Shown here: positions 23,724 through 33,000 of the stretch, piece after piece
Position numbering within the stretch: the stretch's first letter is position 1
How the letters are laid out: each line of letters opens with the position of its first letter
Source: Mesostigma viride
Lineage: Eukaryota > Streptophyta > Mesostigmatophyceae > Mesostigmatales > Mesostigmataceae
DNA: 64,000 bases
Direction: 5' to 3'
Assembly (NCBI GenBank): GCA_009746045.1
Contig: RPFO01000380.1
Coordinates: 854,704 to 918,703, forward strand
Translations under genes and position numbers: made by a program
Notes under the pieces: model-generated
The model's input: the letters and a program-made list of their open reading frames with translations, nothing else
Told to the model about the DNA's origin: nothing
Database searches by the model: none

Positions 23724-23778
23724 TTGATTAAACTCGTGCTCCGACGTCAGTGTTGGGGAGTCACAGAGCATTAAACCC
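23724..23778. repeat. Dispersed repeat fragment next to the (ATGG)n array
   Basis: TTGATTAAACTCGTGCTCCG to TTAAACCC is a diverged copy of 8920-8965. The upstream TCAATTGATC-AGCGATCCAAAAAA (about 23692-23715) resembles 45210-45240, next to the (GTAA)n array. Confidence 0.5.
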
Positions 23779-23779
23779 G

Positions 23780-24228
23780 ATGGATGGATGGATGGATGGA
23801 TGGATGGATGGATGGATGGATGGATGGATGGATGGATGGATGGATGGATGGATGGATGGATGGATGGATGGATGGATGGATGGATGGATGGATGGATGGA
23901 TGGATGGATGGATGGATGGATGGATGGATGGATGGATGGATGGATGGATGGATGGATGGATGGATGGATGGATGGATGGATGGATGGATGGATGGATGGA
24001 TGGATGGATGGATGGATGGATGGATGGATGGATGGATGGATGGATGGATGGATGGATGGATGGATGGATGGATGGATGGATGGATGGATGGATGGATGGA
24101 TGGATGGATGGATGGATGGATGGATGGATGGATGGATGGATGGATGGATGGATGGATGGATGGATGGATGGATGGATGGATGGAATGATGGATGGATGGA
24201 TGGATGGATGGATGGATGGATGGATGGG
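23780..24228. repeat. (ATGG)n tetranucleotide array, about 112 units
   Basis: Nearly perfect ATGG repeats for about 450 bp, with a single irregular unit (TGGAATGATGG) at about 24181-24190. Encodes MDGW/WMDG in all three forward frames and HPSI on the other strand; none is a real protein. The sequence AAAAAACACTACT occurs on both sides (23710 and 24230). Confidence 0.97.
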
Positions 24229-24354
24229 AAAAAACACTACTAAGTTATATTACTAGTATTATTACTGATTACTATTACTAGTACTAGTACTAGTGTCCAC
24301 TAGTACTAGACTACCAGTACTGAGTACTAGTACAAGTACTATTGCCAATTAAGC

Positions 24355-25510
24355 TCGCAAACGGCAGGGCAAGGAAACGTGGTACCACCTCGACCGGCTC
24401 GGCGGCCGGCGGCAGCTCACGTACCCCGGTGCATGGACTCACACGAGGGGACGGCGCGGCGCCGGTCGATCAGCCTTGACCGCTGGTTGGCCTGCACGAT
24501 GTTTCCTAAGTTGACAGGTAGGGCCCGCGCCCCCCCCCCCCTTCCGCCGCTTCGATCACCCCGAGACGGCTGCCCGTCTCGGTGTTGCTGCCCCCCCCCC
24601 GCGAGGGCGTTGCCTGCGGCGCCCTCGATTGATCCTCGGCTGCGGACTACCAAGCTAGGGCTGGCCAGGCCGATCCGTTCGCTCAACACCTACAGGCACT
24701 CGAAGGACCTGCATGGGCGAGGTTTGACCGCAAGCTGAGTGCTATATTCAAGGTCCTGGTCGATTTCACGGTGCTCACCTATGGCGCCGAGGCATGGACG
24801 CTCACGCGGACAAGGTGACCACCCGGCTGGACGGCACGTGGTTTACAGGAATCATGCTCCGACCGGTCCTGAATGTAGGGTTTTCCACACATCGGTCCGA
24901 TTCTAGTTTTTGTATAAGGGTACATGCCTCGCATTACGGACGAGACTAGGCAGCGTCTACAGGATAGCTAGCATTTGTAGGACATCTTGCTCGCACCAGT
25001 CAGGCCGGTAGCCCGACACCGCGCCCTCGGTCTGGCTGACCCCCGGCCCAGTGGCTTGGCCGCCAGCCAGGGCAGCATATCCTGACCTGACCTGGCCCCA
25101 TGCAAGGACATTCCCAGAACTTTAGGTTAATTGGTAAACCTGCCATGAACCGTATACACAGCAGTAATTGCTGGCCGACCTAGCGGTCCCAGACTAGTTT
25201 GTGCACCGCATTTCCTCCCTCTCTCTTGCTTGGACTGCATGCTATTATTGCTATGCATGCAGATCACAAGAAGAGGTGGCAGACCATTGTCGAGGCCGCC
25301 CACACGCCAGCCCCTGTGGGCACCCCCCCTCCCCCAGGCCAGGTAGGCCGGGGCGCTTTGCTGAGTAGCTAGGGTAGTTAGGATTGTCTAAGTAAGTAAA
25401 GAGTTACAGGTTTCACGGCTTAATTCGATCACCTCCATCCATCAAGCAAGGGAATACGTGCTACATGATCACCCCACAGAGTCATGTTATAATTTAATTT
25501 TTAATTTACA
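24355..25510 (+). mobile_element. LINE-type retrotransposon fragment 2 (linker, RT C-terminus, 3' tail)
   Basis: The left end (GGTACCACCTCGACCGGCTC) matches fragment 1 at 18466 onward. The middle of the RT is missing. It then resumes with a C-terminal LINE segment: LTYGAEAWTLT at about 24774-24806 (the YGxExWTLT motif), a following RLDGTWFTGIML, and a final DHKKRWQTIVEAAHTP near 25262-25310. The 3' UTR (GTAGTTAGGATTGTCTAAG to ACGTGCTACATGATC) matches fragment 1 and ends in a weakened hairpin and an AATTT-rich tail at 25485-25510. Stops and shifts rule out function. Confidence 0.78.
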
Positions 25511-26475
25511 ACTACTATTACCATTACAATTACTGTCTACTTTCAATTTATTATTGTTATTGTCTAAATTTTGTTATTTATATATTTTAGGAATTACTTA
25601 CATCAGAGTGAAGGCACCCAATTAAATTCTTTTATATATTTCAATTTAATTTCATTTATTTTTCATGTATACTTCTTAATTTCTCTTTAAACACCTTTTT
25701 GTGTGTGTTTCTTTTTTCCTTCTTAGTTTTTTTTTTTTTTCCCCCTATAAACTATTTTTGTTACCATCTGTCTCCCTGCATGCAGGTCTTCCTACAGATA
25801 GCCACGCCGCTCCCGCAGTCTTCGCGTCTTTCCTCTCAGACAACTACTCTAGTCCTTCCACGACGTTGGATCGCCATGCGTCCAGGAATAGTTGTCTCAC
25901 TTAATTAAATAATAGGAGTGTGGAGCAGGTACTCTTCCATGATAAGCCGACCAAAATGAACCAGCAACAACATGTTGATCTAAGTACTATATACATTTTC
26001 AGGGCAGCAGTCCGAAAGATGGCATGACCATAAAACATTTCCTACCATGCATGCCGTTTGGATGTGATTACCCTCCAGGATTACAACGTCCAGGCCATCT
26101 CCAGATGATGGCCACTTGCCGTGAAACCCCTACAGGTACCCACGCAGAAAATTTCAGCTTATCGGAAATCAGACCAAAGAAATCTGACATGTCGATAGTC
26201 ACAGTCGCAAAATTGCGCTACCCCAAATGTTAAGAGATTCAACATCCATCGCCAGCATTGGCGGCAACTCAATGTATGCACAAGGGCCCTATAAGAGGAT
26301 AGGATACGGCTAGGGTACGTGTTGTTGTGCCCTTGATTTAAAGAAAAAAAATTACGCGGTGCCTGCAAAGTCAGATGACACACAATTGAAATCATCACGT
26401 GACTTAATATACACGAAACATATTCCGAACTGGTGCCTTGGTGAAGTTTACATCCTTCTCATGCCTTCGCAGTCC
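25511..26475. other. AT-rich region and repeat remnant
   Basis: A T-rich stretch (25,510-25,760, including a T14 run) follows the LINE tail. The piece 25795-25895 (TCCTTCCACGACGTTGGATC, ATGCGTCCAGGAATA) is a diverged relative of 20665-20755. The rest to 26475 has no recognised gene. Confidence 0.5.
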
Positions 26476-27351
26476 CTACGCATCAGCCTGGCCAGTATCC
26501 GTTTTCCGTCTTCTGGTTGGAGAAGAGCAGGCGCCTTGCCCAACATCAAGCTGCACCGCTGGCAATGCGCCAGACGAGTGGTGCCTCTGGATGGCAAACA
26601 GATCAGGCCTTGAATACTCGTCAAACGACTTGCGTTTAGGAGCGTCGATGCTGGTTGATAACGCGTGAAGTCCAGCATTAGCAGACTGTTCGTCGATACG
26701 ATATGTGGTGCTCGTTACATGTTTTCGTTCAAGACTATGCAAGGCCGAGGAAGACGAACTGGACGGGCGCGCGATCTGAGAAGCCAAATCAAGCACAGGA
26801 AGGCGAAGGCGGCTGGGTTGCGGATAATGGATGCGATGAGTGCTGGCCGCATGTGTGGTCGTACCCGGCCCCGCGGCGTGCAAGATCACTTCCATAAAAT
26901 CCGCGGGCACGCCCTGATGAACGGTGCACATATTTGCCCCGGGTTGCGCCTCGCGAGTGCATTTTCCGTATGCGTCCGAATGCCTGCACGCTTTTTTCCA
27001 CGACGTTGTCGGATCCGTGGTAGCATTTGCATGTCCGACTCGGCCGTCTGTCGGTCGCTGCTCAACTTGCTTTGACGCACCACTAGTGTCGACGTCGTCG
27101 TCGAAGTTGCTAGCGGCTGCTTCTTGAATAGAATTATGACAGTCCGGCGGCAAATGGCACCCGCTGTTTGGGGGTGAGCAGGCCGGGCAGCTGCACTCGG
27201 TAGAAGCGCCCTCGATCAACCGTGATGGGTTCGACACCACATTCCCGCTGCCAGCTTGGTCGGCATTTCTGCGCCCGCCGACTCGCATGACGAAACCATT
27301 TAAATCCGAAACGTAGCGCGCATGAGGAGGGGGAGAAGCAAAATGTATCAT
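26476..27351 (-). CDS. Hypothetical protein with a short Cys/His motif
   Basis: A 292-codon frame from the first in-frame ATG (27351); the open frame extends upstream to 27435, so an earlier exon is possible. I do not recognise the protein. It has ECSCPACSPPNSGCHLPPDC near residue 50 and CRHSDAYGKCTREAQPG followed by MCTVHQG near residue 125. The second loosely resembles small WRKY19-type zinc fingers (C-x7-C-x9-C-x2-H). The C-terminal half is Ser/His-rich and disordered-looking. It could be a real gene, perhaps a regulator, or a chance frame. No intron signals or neighbours help to decide. Confidence 0.35.
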   Translation of the reverse strand: MIHFASPPPHARYVSDLNGFVMRVGGRRNADQAGSGNVVSNPSRLIEGASTECSCPACSPPNSGCHLPPDCHNSIQEAAASNFDDDVDTSGASKQVEQRPTDGRVGHANATTDPTTSWKKACRHSDAYGKCTREAQPGANMCTVHQGVPADFMEVILHAAGPGTTTHAASTHRIHYPQPSRLRLPVLDLASQIARPSSSSSSALHSLERKHVTSTTYRIDEQSANAGLHALSTSIDAPKRKSFDEYSRPDLFAIQRHHSSGALPAVQLDVGQGACSSPTRRRKTDTGQADA

Positions 27352-29058
27352 TTCCTCGATCGTTAAGTTAAACCAAAGGCATTTTTCATCCGAGGCTTTT
27401 TGTGTGTGTTTCTGGTTTATCCGTGCCGTTTGCACGGTCTAATCACGGGCTTACCTCACCATGTCAGTTAAATGGTGACGTTCGCCTGCACCCCCACAAT
27501 GACTAAGCCTTCCCCAAGTCAGCTTGCCTGTGGCCTGCCAAAGACGCACAGGCGTGACGCGGATCAAGCTTGATGACGTGGACCCAAGGTATGACGCACA
27601 GCTGACAGCAGTACGGCCGATAGGTTCCATGAGCGGCTCCCGTTCTCGAAATTCTAATTTGGAATATACCCGGAAGCTCAGGTGCGCTGTGTGACGCCCC
27701 GGCGTTAAAATAACGTTTCAAGGGATAACATTCGGGGAGAACAATGGGTACACGGTAACAACATCGTTCTGTTGTTGACTGTTGAGGCCCAAGCCGCACA
27801 TTCGCAGCAGAGATTTGGAAACGGCCGAGGGCCCTGAACAGCATGACACCACAGACAAAGTTACTTCGCGGAGACACAGTACAGTTGCATCATCGGATAC
27901 ACCCGCATGTGTACAGCTGACCTTACAGGAATCCTCACGCACGCTAACTACTGAAGAGTGTGGAGATTCCCCGCGCCAAAGGTCGACCTCACCAGCCTCG
28001 CCGACGTGGACGACTGACTACACGTAGGCACTTGGCAGAGATCCGCGCCATTTCATGACGGGCACTGCGCTCATTTGCGGCAGCCGCGCTCGTGACTCAT
28101 CTCTTTTCTGCCCAAGTGATCAAATCACGTAGATACGTACCATGGCGTTATACTAATCCTTCACGGCTACCCCTGCGTTCGAATGCTCGAAAATAACAAG
28201 ACAACGCTGGTAGATCCTGAACGTACCAGGAGCGTATTCTGGACTGTTATGGCCTTTGAAGGGTTCGAGCGACGCCAAATAAGAATGCTGTTGATCTGCG
28301 GGCCCCACTTTTGTAGCACTAAATCAACTTGTACTATCTTCCATGACAGGAGTAAACGATAACAGTCATGGTACTGTAGCTGTGGTGGAACAGGCTGGCC
28401 TACACTAGTTGTTAACGCCTGTCAGCGATATCATGCCGACATGTTGAATTCGCGAGTGTATTTTTTTCCCGGGAGATTATAGAAAGGCCTGGCCGATTTG
28501 AACTTGGTTTCAATGGTCGATTGGGTTTTCCTGCCAGACCTTAATTAATGCGGGATTTTTCTTCTAATAATATGAAGGGCTATCAGTTATTTTAGATTAT
28601 ATATCATCGGCGGCATTCCCGAAGTAAAACCGTTTTTCGGCGCAGCCTACTCGTCAGCCTGCTCCTTTTCCCATGCAGCACTTGAACGTGTTGAGCGCAA
28701 GCCGTAGACAACGAAGGCAGACTTCGCGACACACACTGAGCTAGTCGGTACACTTAACATTTTTAATATCAAGCATCGGCGGAAAGGGCTGCCCAAAAGG
28801 CTTTTCAGGGTAGTGAAATTTGTCATCACGGCCGAAGTATGAATTCAGTACTTTGCTCCTTGCCGCACATTACGGGTCCGAGTATGCTGCCACCCAACGG
28901 CATATGTTGTGCGAGCCGCGCTTTTCGAAGACCTTAGTATAAGCATGATCGTGGGGACCACAGGGGCGGCTAGCCCAGTCGATCTGACAAGTATCCGTGG
29001 AGCCTACAGTTCTCGGCCAGGGCAACAGCAGTAGCCCACTCGTGCGCCTGCCTGCCTG
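27352..29058. other. Intergenic region without recognised gene
   Basis: Contains several short frames on both strands (for example 27503-27877 minus, 27782-28027 plus, 28870-29316 minus) with no recognisable motif. The last of these lies opposite exon 1 of the next gene. No large repeat or structured RNA seen. Confidence 0.45.
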
Positions 29059-31847
29059 ATGGCTTACATTGAGGCCAGGGACATGCCTAGCTTGCGGGCC
29101 TCCAGAAAAGCATACCCTGCCCTCAGCCGTGTGTCCTCCGCTGACGATAGCAAGGCAGAGGCCGAGCTGCCCAAGTCCCCTTCCGCGCCAGCCCTGGGTG
29201 GGAGTGCTCGCTACAGCAGCGCTCGCGACATGGTGGGCCGCGGCCTGCAGCAGTCGGCCAGTGAGACCGCGGTCAGCCCCGCGACCAAGGTTGGGCCCAG
29301 GGTGGTGCCCAACCATGCGGGTGTCGCCGCGCTCCTGTCCTCTGTCACCCCGGACAAGCTGCGCGCGCTGACCAAGCGCCAGCTCATCTGTGTCATAGGT
29401 AAGGGTAGTGCGGTGGGAAGGACAGTGAGATGCTCAGGGCAGTGATGCGAGTTCCTTGACTTGGCACTTTGTTCGCATATTTGGATGCATTACCCTCCCA
29501 ATCGAGGCACGTGCTTGACTAAGTGTTTTGGTCATGAGTGAGGGTGCTCTCGAAGGGGACTGGTTGGAGTGCGATGAATCCTTGGAGAGTCCGCGTGGTC
29601 CACTGCTGCGGCAGCGGGCATGCCCTTGCTGTCCTCCTCTGTGTGGCGATGGGCCCCCCCTGCACGTGATCCAATCTTATCTCGGTATACCCTACTGTGG
29701 GTGCGTGGTACTCTTATTCCCCCATGCCCTTCCCTGTGGGCAAATGACCATTATGTAGTATTGCTTGCCTCACTGGCTCTGCCTCGATGTGTGTATGGCC
29801 GTGCTCAGGCTGTTCCCCATGCTGTGCTTGTTCCCCTGCTGTGCTTGTTCCCCTGCCGCGCTTGTTCCCCTGCTGCGCTTGTGCCCCTGCTGTGCTTGTT
29901 CCCCTGCTGCGCTTGTTCCCCTGCTGTGCTTGTTCCCCTGCTGCGCTTGTTCCCCTGCTGCGCTTGTTCCCCTGCTGCGCTTGTTCCCCTGCTGTGCTTG
30001 TTCCCCTGCTGCGCTTGTTCCCCTGCTGCGCTTGTTCCCCTGCTGCGCTTGTGCCCCTGCTGTGCTTGTTCCCCTGCTGTGCTTGTTCCCCTGCTGCGCT
30101 TGTTCCCCTGCTGTGCTTGTTCCCCTGCTGCGCTTGTTCCCCTGCTGTGCTTGTTCCCCTGCTGCGCTTGTTCCCCTGCTGTGCTTGTTCCCCTGCTGTG
30201 CTTGTTCCCCTGCTGTGCTTGTTCCCCTGCTGTGCTTGTTCCCCTGCTGCGCTTGTTCCCCTGCTGCGCTTGTTCCCCTGCTGTGCTTGTTCCCCTGCTG
30301 TGCTTGTTCCCCTGCTGTGCTTGTTCCCCTGCCGCGCTTGTTCCCCTGCTGCGCTTGTTCCCCTGCTGTGCTTGTTCCCCTGCTGCGCTTGTTCCCCTGC
30401 TGTGCTTGTTCCCCTGCCGCGCTTGTTCCCCTGCTGTGCTTGTTCCCCTGCTGTGCTTGTTCCCCTGCTGTGCTTGTTCCCCTGCTGTGCTTGTGCCCCT
30501 GACATGCCCGTGCCTGCACGCACTCGTGCGTTATGCCTTGTCGCTGTCATTCCAGCGGACCTCACCCAGATCAACGAGCACATGGAGGACGCGCGCTACA
30601 ACAAGTTTGAGCAGGCGCTCGAGAGCATGCACACCAGTCACAAGAGCCGCAAGTGAGGAATGACTGCAGCTTTACTGTGATGCCAAGTTCAGTCATTTAT
30701 GTATGGTCTGCATTTATTTGTAGTGGTCGGCATGGGTCTGTTGCTATGCAAACGTCCACAAGAGTCACAGGGGCAAGTATAGGGTTCTGTCTGGTGGGTC
30801 TGGACTCTGGAGGTTGCGTCGATGCGGGGATAGAGGCAACTACGGATCTCTCTATCTTTGCCCGCCCAACCAAGATCAAATTAAATAATGTCTGGGCGCT
30901 TGAAGCACGGGTTTAGTGTCCCCAAGCTGGCCGCCGGTTACCCAGGCGCCTCCCCTGTATCGCAACATGACTGCAACCTTTTGTCGCATGCGAAGGCATC
31001 GTAGACATCCACTTGTGGTCTGGCATCCTTGCTGGCTGTGTGGACTTTCGTGGTTTTTGCTTCTGAGCCAATTTCTCTCCCTCCCCCCCCCCCCTTACCA
31101 ACATAGGCCCCAAACCCACTGTGCTCCCGTCCATCCTTTTTCCTATTCATCGGCCTTCCTCCGCTCCGCCCTGCATCTCAATCACCGCCCAAGTTTCCCT
31201 TGAACCCTGTCCCTCCTCAACCTCCCTAACCAGCGGATCCTCGTTATCCTCCTACTCTCTCTACCCATCCAGCCCTGATGACCCTTCAATCTCTTGCCCC
31301 CCAACATCCCCAAAGCGCCAACCCTCCTTAACCCCCTCCCTGTCTCCCCCCTCCCCCTCTTCCCCCCTTTCCCCCCCCCCCCCCCCCCCCCAGGGTGAGC
31401 GCCGCGCTTGAGCGCCAGCAGAAGCTCCAGAAGGAGCGCGAGTGGCTGGCGGAGCACCGCGCGCGCACGGCGGTGATCGCCGAGCTGTGGCAGCGGGACC
31501 GCGAGCGCTCGGCCTGCATCATCCAGCACCGCTTCCGCATGTTCCTCGCGCGCAAGCTCGCCAAGCGCCGGGCGCTCATGGCCATGCTCGACAACAAGGA
31601 CGCTGCGCAGGGCGGCGGCGCCGACGGGCGCGACAAGTGGGAGCAGAACCTCAAGGCCAAGGAGCGCGTGCTCACGAGGCGGATCGTGCGCACAGTGATT
31701 CGTATTGTCCCGGACCATGTCCCGCAACCGGTCTCGCCCAAGAGCCACCGCAGCTTCAGCCCGCCAAGGGCGGGGCATGCGGTGAGCCCGACTTGGGCCG
31801 GGCAGGTGGCCAGCCCGACCGCGCGGAGCCCAAAGTCCGGCTTGTAA
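29059..31847 (+). CDS. IQ-motif, coiled-coil protein (3 exons)
   Basis: Exons 29059-29398, 30556-30652 and 31394-31847 join in frame to 296 residues. Joins: ATAG|GTAAGG to TTCCAG|CG (phase 1), and CGCAA|GTGAGG to CCCAG|GGTG (phase 2). Exon 1 is Ser/Ala-rich and ends VTPDKLRALTKRQLICVI. Exon 2 gives ADLTQINEHMEDARYNKF and LESMHTSHKSRK. Exon 3 has a charged helix (ALERQQKLQKEREWLAEHRA) and one IQ motif, IIQHRFRMFLARK, the pattern that binds calmodulin or related light chains, then a basic Ser/Pro-rich tail with SPKSHRSFSPP and SPTWAG. A calmodulin-binding cytoskeletal or ciliary protein is possible, but the family is not recognised. Intron 1 is mostly a 17-bp minisatellite, and intron 2 ends in about 20 C residues before the acceptor. 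Confidence 0.7.
29824..30500. repeat. 17-bp minisatellite in intron 1 of the IQ-motif gene
   Basis: About 40 units of CTTGTTCCCCTGCTGTG, with CTGCCGCG, CTGCTGCG and CTTGTGCC variants. Because 17 is not a multiple of 3 and the unit has no stops, three forward and two or more reverse frames stay open for 245-347 codons; these are not genes. The array lies wholly inside the intron defined by the donor at 29399 and acceptor at 30555. Confidence 0.95.
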
Positions 31848-32203
31848 ATTCTCTATATTTCATGGCGTGAACGTGTACGTCCTCTAGTTGTCTTCGCAGA
31901 TAAATGTATTGGGACACGTGGCCCCATGGCGACGGGGGCCGGAGCTCGTAATCAGGAACCTGTTGGCGGCACATTTAGATGGCTTTCAGGCATGTGCATG
32001 TACAACTTGAACATTCTACATGGCAACCGATCGGGTTGCTCGGGTACAACACGTTGTATGCACATGACGTAAGTTTTATGTGACCACTGCACCTGCTAAG
32101 TCAATCTGCACATGTCCTTCCTCTGGAACAGCTAGACAGGGCTGCCAAGGCGGCATGTGCACGTGATATGCTGTAGCGCGTCAATTGGTGCTTACGCAAC
32201 CAC
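31848..32203. other. Intergenic spacer
   Basis: Downstream of the IQ-motif gene and before the repeat cluster. No gene or repeat recognised; the 3' UTR of the IQ-motif gene should lie at its left end. Confidence 0.5.
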
Positions 32204-32282
32204 CTATTCTAGGCGACCTCCCAAGGCTAAAATTTCGATTTTATCATCAATTGCAACAGGAATATAGGACTTCCCCAATATT

Positions 32283-32523
32283 CTGATCTTCCCCAATATT
32301 CTGATCAGACACTCCGCAAAGGTGAAAACCTTTGCGTTCAGTGCCAGGCCGCGGAATTTAACGCGGAAAACGCGATCTGCAAATGAATCCGACCGGAATC
32401 GAACTGGGGACCTCTCGCACCAATTTTGCTGACTGTAGGACGGACGTCTCCGGTTACCATGGCATCGCCAACTTACACCTACAGTCATCCGCAAAAGTTC
32501 TCCTGTCCGGGGAGTGATGCAAG
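32283..32523 (-). repeat. tRNA-like (SINE-like) repeat copy 2, without the hAT insertion
   Basis: Reads on the minus strand from CTTGCATCACTCCCCGG (32523) through the hairpin arm GACTGTAGG (32486-32478), its exact partner CCTACAGTC (32439-32431) and the B-box-like GTTCGATTCC (32404-32395), to ATCAGAATATTGGG. At the point where copy 1 carries the hAT element, this copy reads straight through (GCGGAGTGTCTGATCAGAAT), so it shows the unoccupied site. The final ATCAGAATATTGGGGA-type segment is duplicated at 32265-32285. Confidence 0.75.
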
Positions 32524-32524
32524 C

Positions 32525-32870
32525 CTTTCGGATTTGGTACTAGATAAATCACTCGAGATCTGTGTGTAGGAGTACTACACACGTGATCTTCCCCAATATA
32601 TTCCCCAGATATATCCCATTGACACGGTGCCGGATTAAAAAAAAATTAAATTATAACATGCCTCCGTGGGGAGGTCATGTAGCACATATTTCATGATGGA
32701 TGGGGTGCCGGATGATACGCGAGAATAGGCCACGCAGACTATAGTGGCATGGGAGCGGGGGACTTGCAGATCAGCTGGGGAGCACGACATGATGGCAATG
32801 TGTAGTAAGCTGGTAAGCTTCTTCAAGCTGCAGGCTTCGAGATAGGATGCAAGAAAGTTGCCGCGTTGCA
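32525..32870 (-). mobile_element. LINE 3'-end fragment (inverted) with linked palindromic segment
   Basis: On the minus strand: CATCCATCATGAAATATGTG, CTACATGACC, hairpin CCTCC-CCAC-GGAGG (32674-32661), then ATGTTATAATTTAATT and a T run to about 32636. This is the same 3' end as LINE fragment 1. Next come about 110 bp containing GTAGTACTCCTACACAC to TAGTACCAAATCCGA (32590-32530), as at 17595-17650, and then the tRNA-like repeat. In copy 1 the same order occurs without those 110 bp, and the missing piece is flanked by AATCCG. Confidence 0.7.
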
Positions 32871-32875
32871 TATAA

Positions 32876-33000
32876 GCCGACCACCCTTGCAGGGAGTAGC
32901 TTAGAATGTATTAAAAGCCATATTGCCCCTTCTCTGGGATATGTGCTACATATACTCCCACCGGAGTTTTTTGTTCTTAATTAATTAATTAATAAATATA
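32876..33000 (+). mobile_element. ORF1-only retroelement, copy D (3' end only)
   Basis: A 5'-truncated 3' end: ACCCTTGCAGGGAGTAGCTT, GCCATATTGCCCCTTCTC, GATATGTGCTACATATACTC, with the hairpin ACTCC-CACC-GGAGT at 32954-32967 and a TTAATTAATTAATTAA tail. Copy A follows at once, as if inserted next to this tail. Confidence 0.65.

Noticed and set aside
23750-24256. Long ORFs of repeating MDGW or HPSI
   Set aside because: They are translations of the (ATGG)n tetranucleotide array and are open on both strands; the same applies to 21071-21564.
25699-25908. Short hydrophobic ORFs (MCVFLFSFLVFFFF)
   Set aside because: They arise from a T-rich tract next to a LINE tail; no other evidence for a gene.
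29620-30663. 347-, 289- and 249-codon ORFs on both strands
   Set aside because: They are frames of the 17-bp minisatellite in an intron. Only the last part (from 30556, one frame) is a true exon.
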